Source: Alphaproteobacteria bacterium (lineage in GTDB: Bacteria > Pseudomonadota > Alphaproteobacteria > Rhodobacterales > Rhodobacteraceae). From it: DNA of 64,000 nt. The DNA is taken from contig JAUIAU010000002.1 of NCBI GenBank assembly GCA_030425185.1, positions 1-64,000 of the forward strand, read 5' to 3'. The translations under genes and the position numbers were made by a program. The first letter of the stretch is position 1. Each line of letters begins with the position of its first letter. The notes below the pieces were generated by a model. That model saw only the letters and a program-made list of their open reading frames with translations, was not told the DNA's origin and made no database searches. Positions 42,073 to 53,311 of the stretch are shown in pieces.

Positions 42073-44441
42073 GCCCCGCCCCGGACCCGGCGCACCGCCC
42101 AGAGCACGCGTTCGGCCGTCGCAGGCGCGTCGAGCGCGGGATAGACGCTGCCGTCGCCGCAGGCCGCCACCGCGTCCGACAGCGCCAGCAGCGCCGAGAT
42201 GCCCAGCATCAGCGGCGGCTCGCCCACCGCCTTGGAGCGATAGATCGTGTCCTCGCGGTTGGCCGCCTCCCAGAGCGCCACGTTGAACACCGGTGGCCGG
42301 TCCGAGCAGGCCGGGATCTTGTAGGTCGAGGGCGCGTGCGTGCGCAGCCGCCCCGACTGATCCCAGACCAGTTCCTCGGTCGTCAGCCAGCCCGCGCCCT
42401 GCACGTAGCCGCCCTCGATCTGCCCGATGTCGAGCGCCGGGTTCAGCGATGCGCCGCAGTCATGCAGGATGTCGGCGCGCAGGATGCGGTTCTCGCCGGT
42501 CAGGGTGTCGATGACCACCTCGGTCACCGCCGCGCCGTAGGCGAAATAGTAGAACGGCCGGCCCTGTCCCCGGATGCGGTCCCAGACGATCTTCGGGGTC
42601 GCGTAGAAGCCGGTCGAGGACAGGCTGACCCGCGCCATCCAGGCATCGCGGATGACCTCGGCGAAGGGGAAGCTCTCGGTCCCGACATGCACCCGGCCGT
42701 CCGCGAAGCGCACCGTGGCGGCATCGGCCTGCTGGCGCTCGGCGACGAAGCGCGCCAGCCGGTCGCGGATCTCGTCGCAGGCGGCCTTGACCGCCATCCC
42801 GTTCAGGTCGGTCCCGGAGGAGGCGGCGGTGGCGCTGGTGTTCGGCACCTTGGCGGTGTCGGTCGCGGTGATCTTCACCGTCTCCAGCGGCACGCCGAAA
42901 CGGTCGGCAGCGACCTGGGCGACCTTCTGGAACAGGCCCTGTCCCATCTCGGTGCCGCCGTGGTTCAGGTGGATCGAGCCGTCCTGGTAGACATGCACCA
43001 GCGCGCCCGCCTGGTTGAGATGGGTCAGCGTGAAGCTGATCCCGAACTTGACCGGCGAGAAGGCGATCCCGCGCTTCAGCAGCGGGTTCGCCGCGTTCCA
43101 CTCGGCAATCGCGGCACGCCGGGCGGCGTAGTCCGACGAGGTCAGCAGGGCCTCGGTCATCTCGTGCAGCAGGAAGTCCTCGACCTCCTGACCGTAGGGC
43201 GTGGTCTGCGGCTGCGGCAGCCAGTCCTTCGGGGAATGCGCGCCGCCGAAGCGGTGTGCGGCCCCGGGCTGCGGTGTGGCGGGATCGGCGCCTGCGGGCG
43301 CGGCGTAGTAGTTCAGCCGCCGCACCTCGACCGGGTCGCGCCCGACCGCGTGCGCGAGATGGTCCAGCACGCGCTCGATTCCCACCATGCCCTGCGGCCC
43401 GCCGAAGCCCCGGAAGGCCGTATTGGACTGGGTGTGGGTGATCATCCGGTGCGAGGTGATGCGGATGTTCGGGATGAAATAGGCGTTGTCGGCATGCAGC
43501 ATCGCCCGGTCCGCCACCGGCAGGGACAGGTCGGGCGACCAGCCGCAGCGGCAGTACTGGGTGAACTCGACGGCGGTGATCCGGCCCTCGGCGTCGCAGC
43601 CCGCGCGGTAGACGATCCGGAAATCGTGCCGCTTGCCGGTGATCATCATGTCGTCGTCGCGGTCGTAGCGCATCTTGGCGGATCGCCCGGTACGGTCCGC
43701 GACCACCGCGCAGGCACAGGCGAGCGCGTTGCCCTGGCTCTCCTTGCCGCCGAAGCCGCCGCCCATGCGCCGCACCTCGACCCGCACCGCGTTCATCGAG
43801 CGGTGCAGCGCCTCGGCGACCTTGTGCTGGATCTCGGTCGGGTGCTGCGAGGAGGCATGGACGATCATGTCGCCGCCTTCCTGCGGCAGCGCCGCCGCGA
43901 CCATCCCCTCGAGGTAGAAGTGCTCCTGCCCGCCGACCTCGAAGCTGCCCTCCACGATGTGGGTGGCGGCGCCGAAGCCCTCGGCCAGGTCGCCCCGGCC
44001 ATAGATGCGGGGACCCTCCTCGAAGCGTGCATCGGCGGCGATGGCGTCGTCGAGGGTCAGGAGCGCGGGCAGTTCCTCGTACTCGACCTTCGCCAGCCGG
44101 GCCGCCTTGCGCGCCGCGAGGTGACTGTCGGCGGCGACGAGGAACAGCGGCATCCCGAGGTAGAACACCTCGTCCTCGGCCAGCATCGGCTCTCGGAAGA
44201 GCGGGTAGGGCGAGACGTCGTTGTGCCCCGGCAGGTCGCGCCAGGTCAGGACCAGCGCCACGCCGGGCGCCGCGCGGACGGCGGACAGGTCCATCGACAC
44301 CACCCGCCCGCGCGCGACCGTGCTGAGGCCGAAGGCGAGGTGCAGCGTGTTGGCGGGCAGCGGGATGTCGTCGACGTAGCGGGCGGCGCCCGCGACGTGC
44401 AGCGGTGCGGCGTCGTGCGGACGGGGCTTGTGGACGGTCAT
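42069..44441 (-). CDS. xdhB: Xanthine dehydrogenase molybdenum-binding subunit XdhB
   Basis: 790 residues from ATG 44441, overlapping the xdhA stop by four bases. Cofactor and active-site motifs are present: [58 protein letters not shown] (Arg of the substrate site), and the C-terminal [20 protein letters not shown] with the catalytic Glu. It hydroxylates hypoxanthine and xanthine to urate, with electrons passing to XdhA. The context with XdhC and a BMP-type importer supports purine catabolism. Confidence 0.95.
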   Translation of the reverse strand: MTVHKPRPHDAAPLHVAGAARYVDDIPLPANTLHLAFGLSTVARGRVVSMDLSAVRAAPGVALVLTWRDLPGHNDVSPYPLFREPMLAEDEVFYLGMPLFLVAADSHLAARKAARLAKVEYEELPALLTLDDAIAADARFEEGPRIYGRGDLAEGFGAATHIVEGSFEVGGQEHFYLEGMVAAALPQEGGDMIVHASSQHPTEIQHKVAEALHRSMNAVRVEVRRMGGGFGGKESQGNALACACAVVADRTGRSAKMRYDRDDDMMITGKRHDFRIVYRAGCDAEGRITAVEFTQYCRCGWSPDLSLPVADRAMLHADNAYFIPNIRITSHRMITHTQSNTAFRGFGGPQGMVGIERVLDHLAHAVGRDPVEVRRLNYYAAPAGADPATPQPGAAHRFGGAHSPKDWLPQPQTTPYGQEVEDFLLHEMTEALLTSSDYAARRAAIAEWNAANPLLKRGIAFSPVKFGISFTLTHLNQAGALVHVYQDGSIHLNHGGTEMGQGLFQKVAQVAADRFGVPLETVKITATDTAKVPNTSATAASSGTDLNGMAVKAACDEIRDRLARFVAERQQADAATVRFADGRVHVGTESFPFAEVIRDAWMARVSLSSTGFYATPKIVWDRIRGQGRPFYYFAYGAAVTEVVIDTLTGENRILRADILHDCGASLNPALDIGQIEGGYVQGAGWLTTEELVWDQSGRLRTHAPSTYKIPACSDRPPVFNVALWEAANREDTIYRSKAVGEPPLMLGISALLALSDAVAACGDGSVYPALDAPATAERVLWAVRRVRGGA

Positions 44442-45811
44442 GCGCGCACCTCCAGCACCCGCGCGGACGTGCCCTGGTCCTCGTGGAAATAGCGCAGCAG
44501 CATCCCCTTCGCCGCCTCCATCCGGTAGGCGGCGCTGGCGCGCATGTCGCTGAGCGGGGTGAAATCCGTCTCGAAGGCGGGCAGGGCAGCGCGGACGGTG
44601 GCCTCGGTCCAGGGCTGACCGGTCAGCGCGGTCTCGACGGCGGACGCACGCTTCGGCGTGCCCGCCATGCCGCCGAAGGCGATCCGGGCTGCGGTCACGG
44701 TGCCGCCCGTCACGATCAGGTTGAAACAGCCGCAGACGGCGGAAATGTCCTGATCGAAGCGCTTCGACAGCTTGTAGCACTTCAGCCGGTCGGGCTGGCG
44801 GGGAATACTGACGGCCTCGACGAACTCGCCCGGTGCGCGGTCCTGCTTGCCGTAGGCGAGGAAGAAGTCTTCCAAAGGCAGGCTGCGCCGGGCCGGGCCG
44901 TGGCGCAGGTGCAGCGTCGCTCCCAGCGCGATCAGGGCGGGCGGGCTGTCGCCGATGGGCGAGCCGTTGGCGATGTTGCCGCCGATCGTGGCGGCGTTGC
45001 GCACCTGCACCGAGCCGTAGCGGCGGATCATCTCGGCCATGTCGGCGTGGTGTGGACGCACGGCCTCCAGCACGTCGGTCAGGGTCGCCATCGCGCCGAA
45101 GCGGATCTCGGTGTCGGTGACGGTGATCGCCTTCAGGTCCGCGCAGCCGCCGAGGAAGGCCACCGGCGCCAGGTCGCGCAACTGCTTGGTCACCCAGAGC
45201 CCCACGTCGGTCGCGCCCGCGATCAGGGTCGCGTCGGGGTGGGCGGCATACCACTCCGCCAGCGCGTCGGCGGATGTCGGGCGGAACGCTGTGCCCTGCG
45301 GGTCGGCTTCGGCCACCGGCAGTTCCGGCGGGGCGGCGAGGTGCCCGGGCACCAGCGCGTCGGCGGCGGCCTCGGCGGCACGGATGATCGGCGCGTAGCC
45401 GGTGCAGCGGCACAGGTTCCCGGCCAGCTGGTCGTCGAAGTCGCGGCGTCCGTTGAGATGCGCGGTTGCCATCGAGACGACGAAGCCGGGCGTGCAGAAG
45501 CCGCACTGGCTGCCGTGATGCGCGACCATGGCGCTCTGGACCGGGTGCGGGGTGCCGTCCGGCGCGGCGAGGCCCTCGACCGTGACCACGGCCTTGCCCT
45601 GCAACTGGGGCAGGAACAGGATGCAGGCGTTGAGGGCGCGCGCGCCGGTCTCGTCCCGCACCATCACGGTGCAGGCGCCGCAGTCGCCTTCGTTGCAGCC
45701 TTCCTTGGTGCCGGTCAGGCCGCGCCGTTCGCGCAGCCAGTCGAGCAGGGTGGTTGTGGGGTCGCTCGCAACCCGCACGGTCTCTCCGTTCAGAAGAAAC
45801 GTGGTCTCCAT
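44438..45811 (-). CDS. xdhA: Xanthine dehydrogenase small subunit XdhA (2Fe-2S and FAD domains)
   Basis: 457 residues from ATG 45811. The plant-type 2Fe-2S domain has [16 protein letters not shown] plus the later Cys in NACILFL. The second cluster has [15 protein letters not shown] and [18 protein letters not shown]. The FAD domain starts near residue 190 with [20 protein letters not shown] and has [20 protein letters not shown]. It accepts electrons from the molybdenum subunit and passes them to NAD. It is the first gene of the seven-gene operon; 160 bp separate it from the preceding SRPBCC gene, enough for its own promoter, but no site was recognised. Confidence 0.95.
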   Translation of the reverse strand: METTFLLNGETVRVASDPTTTLLDWLRERRGLTGTKEGCNEGDCGACTVMVRDETGARALNACILFLPQLQGKAVVTVEGLAAPDGTPHPVQSAMVAHHGSQCGFCTPGFVVSMATAHLNGRRDFDDQLAGNLCRCTGYAPIIRAAEAAADALVPGHLAAPPELPVAEADPQGTAFRPTSADALAEWYAAHPDATLIAGATDVGLWVTKQLRDLAPVAFLGGCADLKAITVTDTEIRFGAMATLTDVLEAVRPHHADMAEMIRRYGSVQVRNAATIGGNIANGSPIGDSPPALIALGATLHLRHGPARRSLPLEDFFLAYGKQDRAPGEFVEAVSIPRQPDRLKCYKLSKRFDQDISAVCGCFNLIVTGGTVTAARIAFGGMAGTPKRASAVETALTGQPWTEATVRAALPAFETDFTPLSDMRASAAYRMEAAKGMLLRYFHEDQGTSARVLEVRA

Positions 45812-45971
45812 ATGGTCTGTTCCGCCGCGGTACCGGAGGGCGTCTGCAAGGCCCCGCTCGATGCGGCGTAGAGCGCGGGCCTGCCTGTCCTGTCCCGGCA
45901 GCAAAGCGGCCCCGGCCCGGTTTGGCAAGCCTTTCCCGGACCGGCGCGCCGGATTTCCCGGCAGATGCCCG

Positions 45972-46454
45972 TTAGCTGAGCGTTGCGGCCAGCTCGCCCA
46001 GCTGCGTGGCGCAGGTGCCCCAGCCATCGTAGAAGCCCATGTCGGCGTGCGCCTTGGCCGAGGCGGTCGTCGCATGGGACACCCGGACGTGATAGCGGCA
46101 GCCGGTGCCCTCCGGCTCCAGCGTGATCACGGCCGAGAAGGCGAAGTCCATCGGCCCGGTGCCGATGGCGTTCGGGACGAAGTCCGGTCCCAGCGCGTTG
46201 GTCCAGGCGATCCGGCGTTCGGGCTCGGCCACAAGGACGCAGCCGGGCGCGGGGTCCATCGTGCCGTGGTCCGGAACCTCCATCACGATCCGGAACCGAC
46301 CGCCGGGGTGCGGCTCGATCTCGGCCACCGGCACGGTGACCGGCTTCGGGGCGAACCACTGCTTCAGCAGGTCCGGTTCGGTCCAGCAGCGCCAGACCGC
46401 GGCGGGCGGTGCGGGCAGGGTGCGGGTGAATTCGAGGGTCAGGTCGTCGCTCAT
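45972..46454 (-). CDS. SRPBCC (AHSA1-type) domain protein
   Basis: 160 residues from ATG 46454, overlapping the ArsR stop by one base (TGATG). The AHSA1/START-like fold reads [20 protein letters not shown] with [40 protein letters not shown], and the C-terminal [20 protein letters not shown]. Such proteins bind small hydrophobic ligands. They are commonly paired with an ArsR repressor, as here. Function beyond ligand binding is unknown. Two dyads ahead of arsR probably regulate both genes. Confidence 0.9.
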   Translation of the reverse strand: MSDDLTLEFTRTLPAPPAAVWRCWTEPDLLKQWFAPKPVTVPVAEIEPHPGGRFRIVMEVPDHGTMDPAPGCVLVAEPERRIAWTNALGPDFVPNAIGTGPMDFAFSAVITLEPEGTGCRYHVRVSHATTASAKAHADMGFYDGWGTCATQLGELAATLS

Positions 46455-46816
46455 CAGGAGGTCTCCGGGGGCTTCGAAGGGGATTGGTCGGCAAGGGATT
46501 GCGCAAGGCGGTCGAGCCGGTCGAGCCGGCCGGTCCAGATCCGGCGCTGGCGGTCGATCCATGTCTCGACCGCCTGCAACGCCTCGGGGTGAAAGGTGCA
46601 GACCCGGACCCGCCCGGTTTTCTCCGAGCGGACCAGCCCGGCCTTTTCCAGCCGGTCGAGGTGTTTCAGGAACGACGGCAGTGCCATGTCATGCGGCGCG
46701 GCAAGCTCGCTGACCGGGGCAGGACCTTCCGCCAGCTGCGCCACCACCGCGCGCCGGGTCGGATCGGCGAGGGCGGCGAAGAGGGCGTCGAGGGTGATCG
46801 GGTCTTGCTTATCCAT
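46454..46816 (-). CDS. ArsR-family transcriptional repressor paired with SRPBCC protein
   Basis: 120 residues from ATG 46816. The winged helix reads ITLDALFAALADPTRRAVVA with LAEGPAPVSELAAPHDMALP, SFLKHLDRLEKAGLVRSEKT and GRVRVCTFHPEALQAVETWI. This non-metal ArsR subgroup lacks the cysteine metal sites and is often linked to AHSA1 proteins. No Shine-Dalgarno lies ahead, and a good promoter sits so close that the message may be leaderless. One predicted operator overlaps the ATG, so the protein probably represses itself and the SRPBCC gene. Confidence 0.9.
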   Translation of the reverse strand: MDKQDPITLDALFAALADPTRRAVVAQLAEGPAPVSELAAPHDMALPSFLKHLDRLEKAGLVRSEKTGRVRVCTFHPEALQAVETWIDRQRRIWTGRLDRLDRLAQSLADQSPSKPPETS

Positions 46817-46824
46817 GTGGCTAA
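46809..46824. promoter_or_regulatory. ArsR operator dyad, proximal copy
   Basis: On the minus strand TTAGCCACATGGATAA is a dyad of the form TTAnCC-n4-GGnTAA. It covers the arsR start codon and the edge of the -10 box. An almost identical dyad lies 51 bp away. Confidence 0.65.
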
Positions 46825-46851
46825 GTATTTCAGGGCCTCGGGCCGCGTCAA
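46823..46851 (-). promoter_or_regulatory. Sigma-70-type promoter of arsR
   Basis: -35 TTGACG (46846-46851) and -10 AATACT (46824-46829) with a 16-bp spacer (or ATACTT with 17). The expected start falls at about 46817, one or two bases before the ATG at 46816, which suggests a leaderless transcript. The promoter lies between the two dyads. Confidence 0.6.
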
Positions 46852-46859
46852 GAAAAAAC

Positions 46860-46875
46860 TTATCCTTGTGGCTAA
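46860..46875. promoter_or_regulatory. ArsR operator dyad, distal copy
   Basis: On the minus strand TTAGCCACAAGGATAA differs from the proximal dyad by one base. It lies just upstream of the arsR -35 box and 48 bp before the divergent dnaE ATG, so a repressor bound here could also affect dnaE. Confidence 0.65.
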
Positions 46876-46922
46876 CCTTTCGCGGCTTTCATCCGGTGCG
46901 GGCCGGGGGCTATCGTCCGCCC

Positions 46923-49900
46923 ATGAGCAGGCATCCCCGATTCATCCACCTTCGCGTGCACTCCGAGTATTCGCTGCTGGAGGGCGCGATGCGGGTGAAG
47001 AAGCTGCCCGACCTCGCGGCGGCGATGGACATGCCCGCCGTGGCGCTGACCGACACGAACGCGATGTTCGCGGCGCTCGAATTCTCGGTGACGGCCGCCA
47101 AGGCCGGGGTGCAGCCCATCGTCGGCTGCCAGGTCGACGTGGAGTGGGACAAGGACCAGCGCGGCGGGGTCGTGCTGCTGGCCCAGTCCGAGGCCGGGTA
47201 CGCCAACCTGATGAAGCTGAACTCCTGTCTCTATCTCGGCAAGGGCGGGGCGCTGCCCTCGGTGACACCCGACGAACTGACCGCCCATGCCGACGGCCTG
47301 ATCTGCCTGACCGGGGGCGCGATGGGGCCGCTGGGACAAGCGCTTGTGGCAGGCCAGGTGCCTCGCGCCGAGGCGTTGCTCGACACGCTGGCGGCGGCCT
47401 TCCCCGACCGCCTCTACATCGAGATCCAGCGCCATCCCGGCTCGGGTCCCATCCCGGAAGCGGAGCGCGCGACCGAGGCGGCGTTCCTGACCATGGCCCA
47501 TGCGCGCGACCTGCCGCTGGTGGCGACCAACGACGTCTACTTCCCGAAGCCTTCGATGTACGAGGCGCACGATGCCCTGATCTGCATCGCGGAGGGCGCC
47601 TATGTCGACCAGGCCGGACCCCGCCGGCGGCTGACCGAGCACCACTGCTTCAAGTCGCAGGAAGAAATGGCGACCCTTTTCGCCGACCTGCCCGAGGCGC
47701 TGGAGGCGACCGTCGAGATCGCCCGCCGCTGCGCCTTCCGTGCCCGGACGCGCGACCCGATCCTGCCGCGCTTCGCGGATGACGAGGTCGAGGAACTGCG
47801 GCGGCAGGCCAAGGCGGGTCTGGCGGCGCGCCTCGCGGTCATTCCGCACGCGGCGCCCGTGGCCGAGTACGAGGCCCGGCTCGACTTCGAGCTCGGGATC
47901 ATCGAGGGCATGGGCTTTCCCGGCTACTTCCTGATCGTGGCCGACTTCATCAAGTGGGCCAAGGATCACGACATCCCGGTGGGGCCGGGGCGGGGGTCGG
48001 GCGCGGGCAGCCTCGTGGCCTATGCGCTGACGATCACCGACCTCGACCCGCTGCGCTACCAGCTTCTGTTCGAACGCTTCCTGAACCCGGAACGGGTGTC
48101 GATGCCCGACTTCGACATCGACTTCTGCATGGACCGCCGAGAAGAGGTGATCCGCTACGTGCAGGACCGCTACGGCCGCGACAAGGTCGGGCAGATCATC
48201 ACCTTCGGCGCGCTCCTGTCCAAGGCGGCGGTGCGCGACGTGGGGCGTGTGCTGCAGATGCCGTATGGGCAGGTGGACCGCCTGTCGAAGATGATCCCGG
48301 TCGAGGGGGTGAAGCCGGTCAGCATCGAGAAGGCGCTGGCCGACGAGCCGCGCCTGCGCGAGGAGGCCGGCCGCGAGGAAGTGGTCAAACGCCTGCTCGA
48401 CTACGGCCAGCAGATCGAGGGCCTGTTGCGCAACGCCTCGACCCACGCGGCGGGCGTGGTGATCGGGGACCGGCCGCTCGACGAGCTGGTGCCGCTCTAC
48501 CAGGACCCGCGCTCGGACATGCCGGCGACCCAGTTCAATATGAAATGGGTCGAACAGGCGGGCCTCGTGAAGTTCGACTTCCTCGGCCTGAAGACCCTGA
48601 CCGTGATCCAGAACGCGGTGGACGCGATCCTGTCGCAGGGCCGCGCGCTGCACATCGCGCCGGACGGTCGCGTGCTCTACACCCCCGCGCCGGGGGCCGA
48701 GAACGAGATCAACGCGATCCCGCTCGACGACCCGGAGACCTACAAGCTCTATGCAGCGGCCAAGACGGTGGCGGTGTTCCAGGTGGAATCCACCGGCATG
48801 ATGGACGCCCTGCGCCGGATGCGTCCGACCTGCATCGAGGACATCGTGGCCCTCGTGGCGCTCTACCGCCCCGGCCCGATGGAGAACATCCCGGTCTATT
48901 GCGAGGTGAAGAACGGCCAGCGCGAGATCGCCTCGATCCACCCGTCGATCGACCACATCCTGGAGGAAACGCAGGGCATCATCGTCTACCAGGAACAGGT
49001 GATGCAGATCGCCCAGGTGATGGCGGGCTACAGCCTCGGCGGCGCCGACCTGCTGCGCCGCGCGATGGGCAAGAAGATCGCGTCCGAGATGGCGAAGGAG
49101 CGACCTAAGTTCATCGAGGGCGCGGTCGCCAACGGCGTGGACAAGGCCAAGGCGGGCGAGGTTTTCGACCTGCTGGAGAAATTCGCCAACTACGGCTTCA
49201 ACAAGTCGCACGCCGCCGCCTATGCGGTGGTCAGCTACCAGACGGCGTGGCTCAAGGCGAACCACCCGGTCGAGTTCATGGCCGGGGTGATGAACTGCGA
49301 TATCCATCTGACGGACAAGCTGGCCGTCTATGCCGACGAGGTGCGCCGGGGCCTCGGGATCGAGATCGTGCCGCCCTGCGTCAACCGCTCCGGCGCGGTG
49401 TTCACGGTGGAGAACGGCAAGATCCTCTACGCGCTCGGCGCGCTGAAGAACGTGGGCGTCGAGGCCATGCGCCTGATCGTCGAGGCGCGCGGCGACAAGC
49501 CGTTCACGACGCTTTTCGATCTTGCCCGCCGCGCGGACCTCAAGCGGGTCGGCAAGCGCCCGCTCGAGATGCTCGCCCGCGCCGGGGCCTTCGACCAGCT
49601 CGATCCGAACCGCCGCCGGGTGCTCGACAGCCTCGACCGGCTCGTGCAGTGGTCCGCCGCCGTCCATGAGGCGCGCGAGTCCTCGCAGGTCTCGCTGTTC
49701 GGCGAGGGCGGCGAGGACCTGCCGGAGCCGCGCCTGGCCGGCACGCCGGACTGGCTGCCCGCCGAGCGGCTGACCGAGGAACACGCCGCCGTCGGCTTCT
49801 ACCTGTCGGGGCATCCGCTCGACGACTACATGGGGCCGCTGAAACGGCGCGGCGTCGTCACCTACGCCGAGACCGAGGACCGCGCCCGCCGGGGGCCACA

Positions 49901-50402
49901 CATCGCCAAGATCGCGGGCGTGGTGGCCGCGCGGCAGGAGCGCAAGTCCGCGCGCGGCAACCGCTTCGCCTTCGTGCAGCTCTCGGACCCCTCGGGCTTC
50001 TACGAGATGGTGGTGTTCTCGGAGGTGCTGGAAAAGACCCGCGCCCACCTCGAGCCGGGCAACAAGGTCATCGTCACCGTCGAGGCGACGATGGAAGCCG
50101 ACCAGATGAAGCTGCTGGCGCGCAACGTGGCGCCCATCGACGCGTCGATCTCGGCGTCGGGCCAGAGCTACGGGCTGCGCATCTTCCTCGACGCGCCCGA
50201 GGCGGTGCCGCACGTGCAGGAGCTGATCGCCCGGATGCGGGCCGAGGCGACGCCCGCGCACGGGCCGTTGTCTTTGTGCCTGATCGCGCCGGACTTCCCC
50301 GGCGAGGTGGACATCGATCTCGGCGACGACTTCCCGGTCAGCCCGCAGTTCAAGAGCGCGCTCAAGAGCCAGCCGGGCGTCGTCACCGTCGAGGAGGTCT
50401 GA
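46923..50402 (+). CDS. dnaE: DNA polymerase III alpha subunit DnaE
   Basis: 1159 residues from ATG 46923, the usual length for DnaE1. The PHP domain starts [20 protein letters not shown]; the His-to-Arg change in HLRVH is shared with E. coli DnaE and marks a PHP without active metal site. Catalytic aspartates are in [20 protein letters not shown], preceded by [35 protein letters not shown] and [20 protein letters not shown] are further polymerase motifs. The C-terminal OB fold ([20 protein letters not shown]) follows a beta-clamp motif SQVSLF. It is the replicative polymerase. Earlier in-frame starts overlap arsR and were rejected. Confidence 0.96.
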   Translation: MSRHPRFIHLRVHSEYSLLEGAMRVKKLPDLAAAMDMPAVALTDTNAMFAALEFSVTAAKAGVQPIVGCQVDVEWDKDQRGGVVLLAQSEAGYANLMKLNSCLYLGKGGALPSVTPDELTAHADGLICLTGGAMGPLGQALVAGQVPRAEALLDTLAAAFPDRLYIEIQRHPGSGPIPEAERATEAAFLTMAHARDLPLVATNDVYFPKPSMYEAHDALICIAEGAYVDQAGPRRRLTEHHCFKSQEEMATLFADLPEALEATVEIARRCAFRARTRDPILPRFADDEVEELRRQAKAGLAARLAVIPHAAPVAEYEARLDFELGIIEGMGFPGYFLIVADFIKWAKDHDIPVGPGRGSGAGSLVAYALTITDLDPLRYQLLFERFLNPERVSMPDFDIDFCMDRREEVIRYVQDRYGRDKVGQIITFGALLSKAAVRDVGRVLQMPYGQVDRLSKMIPVEGVKPVSIEKALADEPRLREEAGREEVVKRLLDYGQQIEGLLRNASTHAAGVVIGDRPLDELVPLYQDPRSDMPATQFNMKWVEQAGLVKFDFLGLKTLTVIQNAVDAILSQGRALHIAPDGRVLYTPAPGAENEINAIPLDDPETYKLYAAAKTVAVFQVESTGMMDALRRMRPTCIEDIVALVALYRPGPMENIPVYCEVKNGQREIASIHPSIDHILEETQGIIVYQEQVMQIAQVMAGYSLGGADLLRRAMGKKIASEMAKERPKFIEGAVANGVDKAKAGEVFDLLEKFANYGFNKSHAAAYAVVSYQTAWLKANHPVEFMAGVMNCDIHLTDKLAVYADEVRRGLGIEIVPPCVNRSGAVFTVENGKILYALGALKNVGVEAMRLIVEARGDKPFTTLFDLARRADLKRVGKRPLEMLARAGAFDQLDPNRRRVLDSLDRLVQWSAAVHEARESSQVSLFGEGGEDLPEPRLAGTPDWLPAERLTEEHAAVGFYLSGHPLDDYMGPLKRRGVVTYAETEDRARRGPHIAKIAGVVAARQERKSARGNRFAFVQLSDPSGFYEMVVFSEVLEKTRAHLEPGNKVIVTVEATMEADQMKLLARNVAPIDASISASGQSYGLRIFLDAPEAVPHVQELIARMRAEATPAHGPLSLCLIAPDFPGEVDIDLGDDFPVSPQFKSALKSQPGVVTVEEV

Positions 50403-50408
50403 GCCGCC

Positions 50409-50615
50409 TCACCAGTGCGGCGGGCGCTCGTCGGCGAGGATGACGCCGCCGCTGCCTTCCTGTTCGCGGGCGCGCTCGCGCTCGGTCAGCACCGCGACGA
50501 GGCGCGACAGGCGGTCGATGTCGCGGCCCTGGGCGGTGACCACCTCGGACAGGTCCTCGGCCTGGCGTTCCAGGTGCGCGATCTTCTCTTCCAGCGCGTT
50601 CACGGTCGTGCTCAT
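50409..50615 (-). CDS. slyX: SlyX-family protein
   Basis: 68 residues from ATG 50615; an upstream ATG at 50741 would run into the hisS start region. The sequence is one long coiled coil ([20 protein letters not shown] through [12 protein letters not shown]) ending in the conserved RPPHW. This size and ending are typical of SlyX, a small protein of unknown function. It is convergent with dnaE with 6 bp between and divergent from hisS. Confidence 0.85.
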   Translation of the reverse strand: MSTTVNALEEKIAHLERQAEDLSEVVTAQGRDIDRLSRLVAVLTERERAREQEGSGGVILADERPPHW

Positions 50616-50694
50616 GGTCCGGCCTCCCTCGGTCTGCTTGCCCCTCCGCATCGCTTCGACTAGACCGCGCGCGAACCCGGAGGGGAGCCCGCGC

Positions 50695-52209
50695 ATGGCC
50701 AAGCCCAAGAAAACGCCCCGCCCGAAGGCCGAGACGCCCAAGGGCTTTCGTGATTATTTTGGTCCCGAGGTGACGGGACGCAAGGCCATGCTCGACGCGA
50801 TTGCCCGCGTCTATCATCTTTACGGCTTCGAGGCGCTCGAAACCTCCGCCGTCGAGACGGTCGAGGCGCTGGGCAAGTTCCTGCCCGACGTGGACCGCCC
50901 GAACGAGGGCGTCTTCGCATGGCAGGAGGGCGAGGACGAGGGCAAGGGCGACTGGCTGGCGCTGCGCTACGACCTGACCGCGCCGCTCGCCCGCGTCGCC
51001 GCGCAATACCGCAACGACCTGCCCAGCCCCTATCGCCGCTACGCGATGGGCCCGGTCTGGCGCAACGAGAAGCCCGGCCCGGGCCGCTTCCGCCAGTTCT
51101 ACCAGTGCGACGCCGACACCGTGGGCGCGGCCAGCGTGGCCGCCGACGCCGAAATCTGCGCGATGCTCGCCGACACGCTGGAAGCCGTCGGCATCCCGCG
51201 CGGGGACTACATCGTGCGGGTCAACAACCGGAAGGTTCTGAACGGCGTGCTGGAGGTCGCGGGCCTGCTCGACCCGAACGACCCGGAAGCGCACGAGGCC
51301 GAACGCGGCATCGTCCTGCGCGCCATCGACAAGCTCGACCGTCTGGGCCCGGACGGGGTGCGCGCCCTGCTGGGGGCCGGGCGCAAGGACGAGAGCGGCG
51401 ACTTCACCAAGGGCGCGGGGCTGTCGGACGCGGCCGCCGACGTGGTGATGGGGTTCATGGACGCCCGGCGCGATACCGGCGCGGCGACCTGTGCCCGGCT
51501 GCGGGACCTCGTGGGCGGCTCTGCGGTCGGCGCGGAGGGTGTGGCCGAGTTGCAGGAGATCGAGGCGCTGCTGACCGCCCTCGGCTACGGCCCCGACCGC
51601 ATCGTGATCGACCCCTCCGTGGTGCGCGGCCTCGGCTATTACACCGGCCCCGTGTTCGAGGCCGAGCTGACCTTCGAGATCACTGACGAGGACGGGCGTC
51701 CGCGCCAGTTCGGCTCGGTGGCGGGCGGTGGGCGGTACGACGACCTCGTCAAGCGTTTCACCGGGCAAGCGGTGCCGGCAACCGGTGTCTCGATCGGCGT
51801 GGACCGTCTGCTGGCCGCGCTGCGCGCCAAGGGGCGGATGGACGATCGGGCCGCCGGTCCCGTGGTCGTGACGGTCATGGACCGCGACCGCATGGCCGCC
51901 TACCAGGCGATGGTGTCGGAACTGCGCGCCGCGGGCATCCGTGCCGAGGTCTACCTGGGCAACCCGAAGAACTTCGGCAACCAGTTGAAATACGCCGACA
52001 AGCGCAACAGCCCGGTCGCCATCATCGAGGGCTCGGACGAGGCGGCGCGCGGCGTGGTGCAGGTCAAGGACCTGATCCTCGGCGCGCAGATCGCCGAGAA
52101 CGCCAGCCTGGAGGAGTGGAAGTCCCGCCCCAGCCAGGTCGAGGTCGCGCGCGGCGCGCTAGTCGACGAGGTGCGCGCCATCCTCGCGCAGCACGGGCTG
52201 GGGGACTGA
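50695..52209 (+). CDS. hisS: Histidyl-tRNA synthetase
   Basis: 504 residues from ATG 50695 with GGAGGGGAG ahead. Class II motif 1 is around [20 protein letters not shown]; motif 2 is [20 protein letters not shown]. The His-specific motifs are [17 protein letters not shown] and [19 protein letters not shown]; motif 3 is [14 protein letters not shown]. The C-terminal anticodon domain starts [20 protein letters not shown]. It charges tRNA-His. It is longer than E. coli HisS through an insertion near residues 175-260, as in other alphaproteobacteria. hisZ starts 5 bp after its stop. Confidence 0.96.
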   Translation: MAKPKKTPRPKAETPKGFRDYFGPEVTGRKAMLDAIARVYHLYGFEALETSAVETVEALGKFLPDVDRPNEGVFAWQEGEDEGKGDWLALRYDLTAPLARVAAQYRNDLPSPYRRYAMGPVWRNEKPGPGRFRQFYQCDADTVGAASVAADAEICAMLADTLEAVGIPRGDYIVRVNNRKVLNGVLEVAGLLDPNDPEAHEAERGIVLRAIDKLDRLGPDGVRALLGAGRKDESGDFTKGAGLSDAAADVVMGFMDARRDTGAATCARLRDLVGGSAVGAEGVAELQEIEALLTALGYGPDRIVIDPSVVRGLGYYTGPVFEAELTFEITDEDGRPRQFGSVAGGGRYDDLVKRFTGQAVPATGVSIGVDRLLAALRAKGRMDDRAAGPVVVTVMDRDRMAAYQAMVSELRAAGIRAEVYLGNPKNFGNQLKYADKRNSPVAIIEGSDEAARGVVQVKDLILGAQIAENASLEEWKSRPSQVEVARGALVDEVRAILAQHGLGD

Positions 52210-52213
52210 GCCG

Positions 52214-53311
52214 GTGCCGACCCCCGAACGCCGCGAGGCCGAACGCTTGTTCGCCCTGATGCAGGCCGAGGGCGCGCTGCCGGTCGAGGCCGACACGCTG
52301 CTGCCCGCGGAAACGCTGCTTGACCTCTACGGCGAGGACCTGCGCGCGCGTGCCTATGTCACCCGCGACCCCGAACGCGGCGAGATGATGCTGCGGCCGG
52401 ATTTCACCGTGCCGGTGGTCCAGCGCCACATGGCCGAGGGCGCGGAGCCCGCGCGCTATACCTACTGCGGGACCGTCTTCCGCAAGCAGGAGCCGGGCAG
52501 CGGGCGGTCGACCGAATACATGCAGGTCGGCTACGAGGTGTTCGACGGCACCGCCCCGGCGCAGACCGAGGCTCAGCTCTTCGCGCTGATCCGCCGGGCG
52601 CTCGACGGCTTGTCGCTCCGGGCGGCGACCGGCGATATCGGGCTCCTGCTGGCGGCGGTCGAGGGGCTGGACACCTCCGACCGGCGCAAGGCCGCGCTGC
52701 GTCGCCACATCTGGCGGCCGCGCCGGTTCCGGGCGCTGCTCGACCGGTACCGCGGCCGCACCCCCGCCCCGGCGCACCGGGCCGGCCTCGCGGCGCTGTC
52801 GCCCGAGGCGCGGCTGACCGCGCTGGAGGAGGCCGGACCGCTGATCGGCCTGCGCTCGGCGGACGACATCCTCGCCCGGCTGGACGTCTTCGCCGAGGAC
52901 GCGGCGCTGCCGCCGATTCCGGACCTGCAGGCCGAGGTGCTGGAGGACATCCTCGCCCTGCGCGGCCCCGCGCGGCAGGCCCTTGAACGCTTGCGCGACG
53001 GCGCGGTGGACCTGCCCGCGCTGGAGCCCGCCGTGGTGCGCTTCGCCGAGCGGCTGGACGCGCTGGAGATCGAAGGGGTCGATACCACGACCCTGGATTT
53101 CGAGGCGAGCTTCGGCCGCACCGCGATGGAATACTATGACGGCTTCGTCTTTGGCTTCCATGCTCCCGCGCGGCCCGATCTGCCGCCCGTCGCCACCGGC
53201 GGGCGCTACGACGCCCTGACCCGCGTGCTGGGACAGGGCCGCGCCATTCCCGCCGTCGGCGCGGTGATCCGGCCCGGCCTCGTGGCCGCCCTGCGCGGGG
53301 AGGAGGCGTGA
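52214..53311 (+). CDS. hisZ: ATP phosphoribosyltransferase regulatory subunit HisZ
   Basis: 365 residues from GTG 52214, four bases after hisS. It is a HisS-like paralogue without an aminoacylation function: MLRPDFTVPVVQRHMAEGAE, YCGTVFRKQEPGSGRSTEYM and QVGYEVFDGTAP keep the class II fold, while the anticodon domain is missing. Its C-terminal YYDGFVFGFHAP and VATGGRYDALTRVLG are typical of HisZ. With short HisG it forms the hetero-octameric ATP phosphoribosyltransferase that starts histidine synthesis, and it carries histidine feedback control. It overlaps hisG by one base. Confidence 0.94.
   Translation: MPTPERREAERLFALMQAEGALPVEADTLLPAETLLDLYGEDLRARAYVTRDPERGEMMLRPDFTVPVVQRHMAEGAEPARYTYCGTVFRKQEPGSGRSTEYMQVGYEVFDGTAPAQTEAQLFALIRRALDGLSLRAATGDIGLLLAAVEGLDTSDRRKAALRRHIWRPRRFRALLDRYRGRTPAPAHRAGLAALSPEARLTALEEAGPLIGLRSADDILARLDVFAEDAALPPIPDLQAEVLEDILALRGPARQALERLRDGAVDLPALEPAVVRFAERLDALEIEGVDTTTLDFEASFGRTAMEYYDGFVFGFHAPARPDLPPVATGGRYDALTRVLGQGRAIPAVGAVIRPGLVAALRGEEA

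Noticed and set aside
46923-47050. Degenerate PHP domain of DnaE as a novelty
   Set aside because: The HLRVH form is shared with E. coli DnaE and is the normal state in proteobacteria, where proofreading is done by DnaQ.
46872-50261. Very long minus-strand open frame opposite dnaE
   Set aside because: It is the antisense shadow of dnaE produced by the GC-rich third positions. The translation is Arg/His/Leu-rich with no domain, while the plus strand encodes an intact polymerase.
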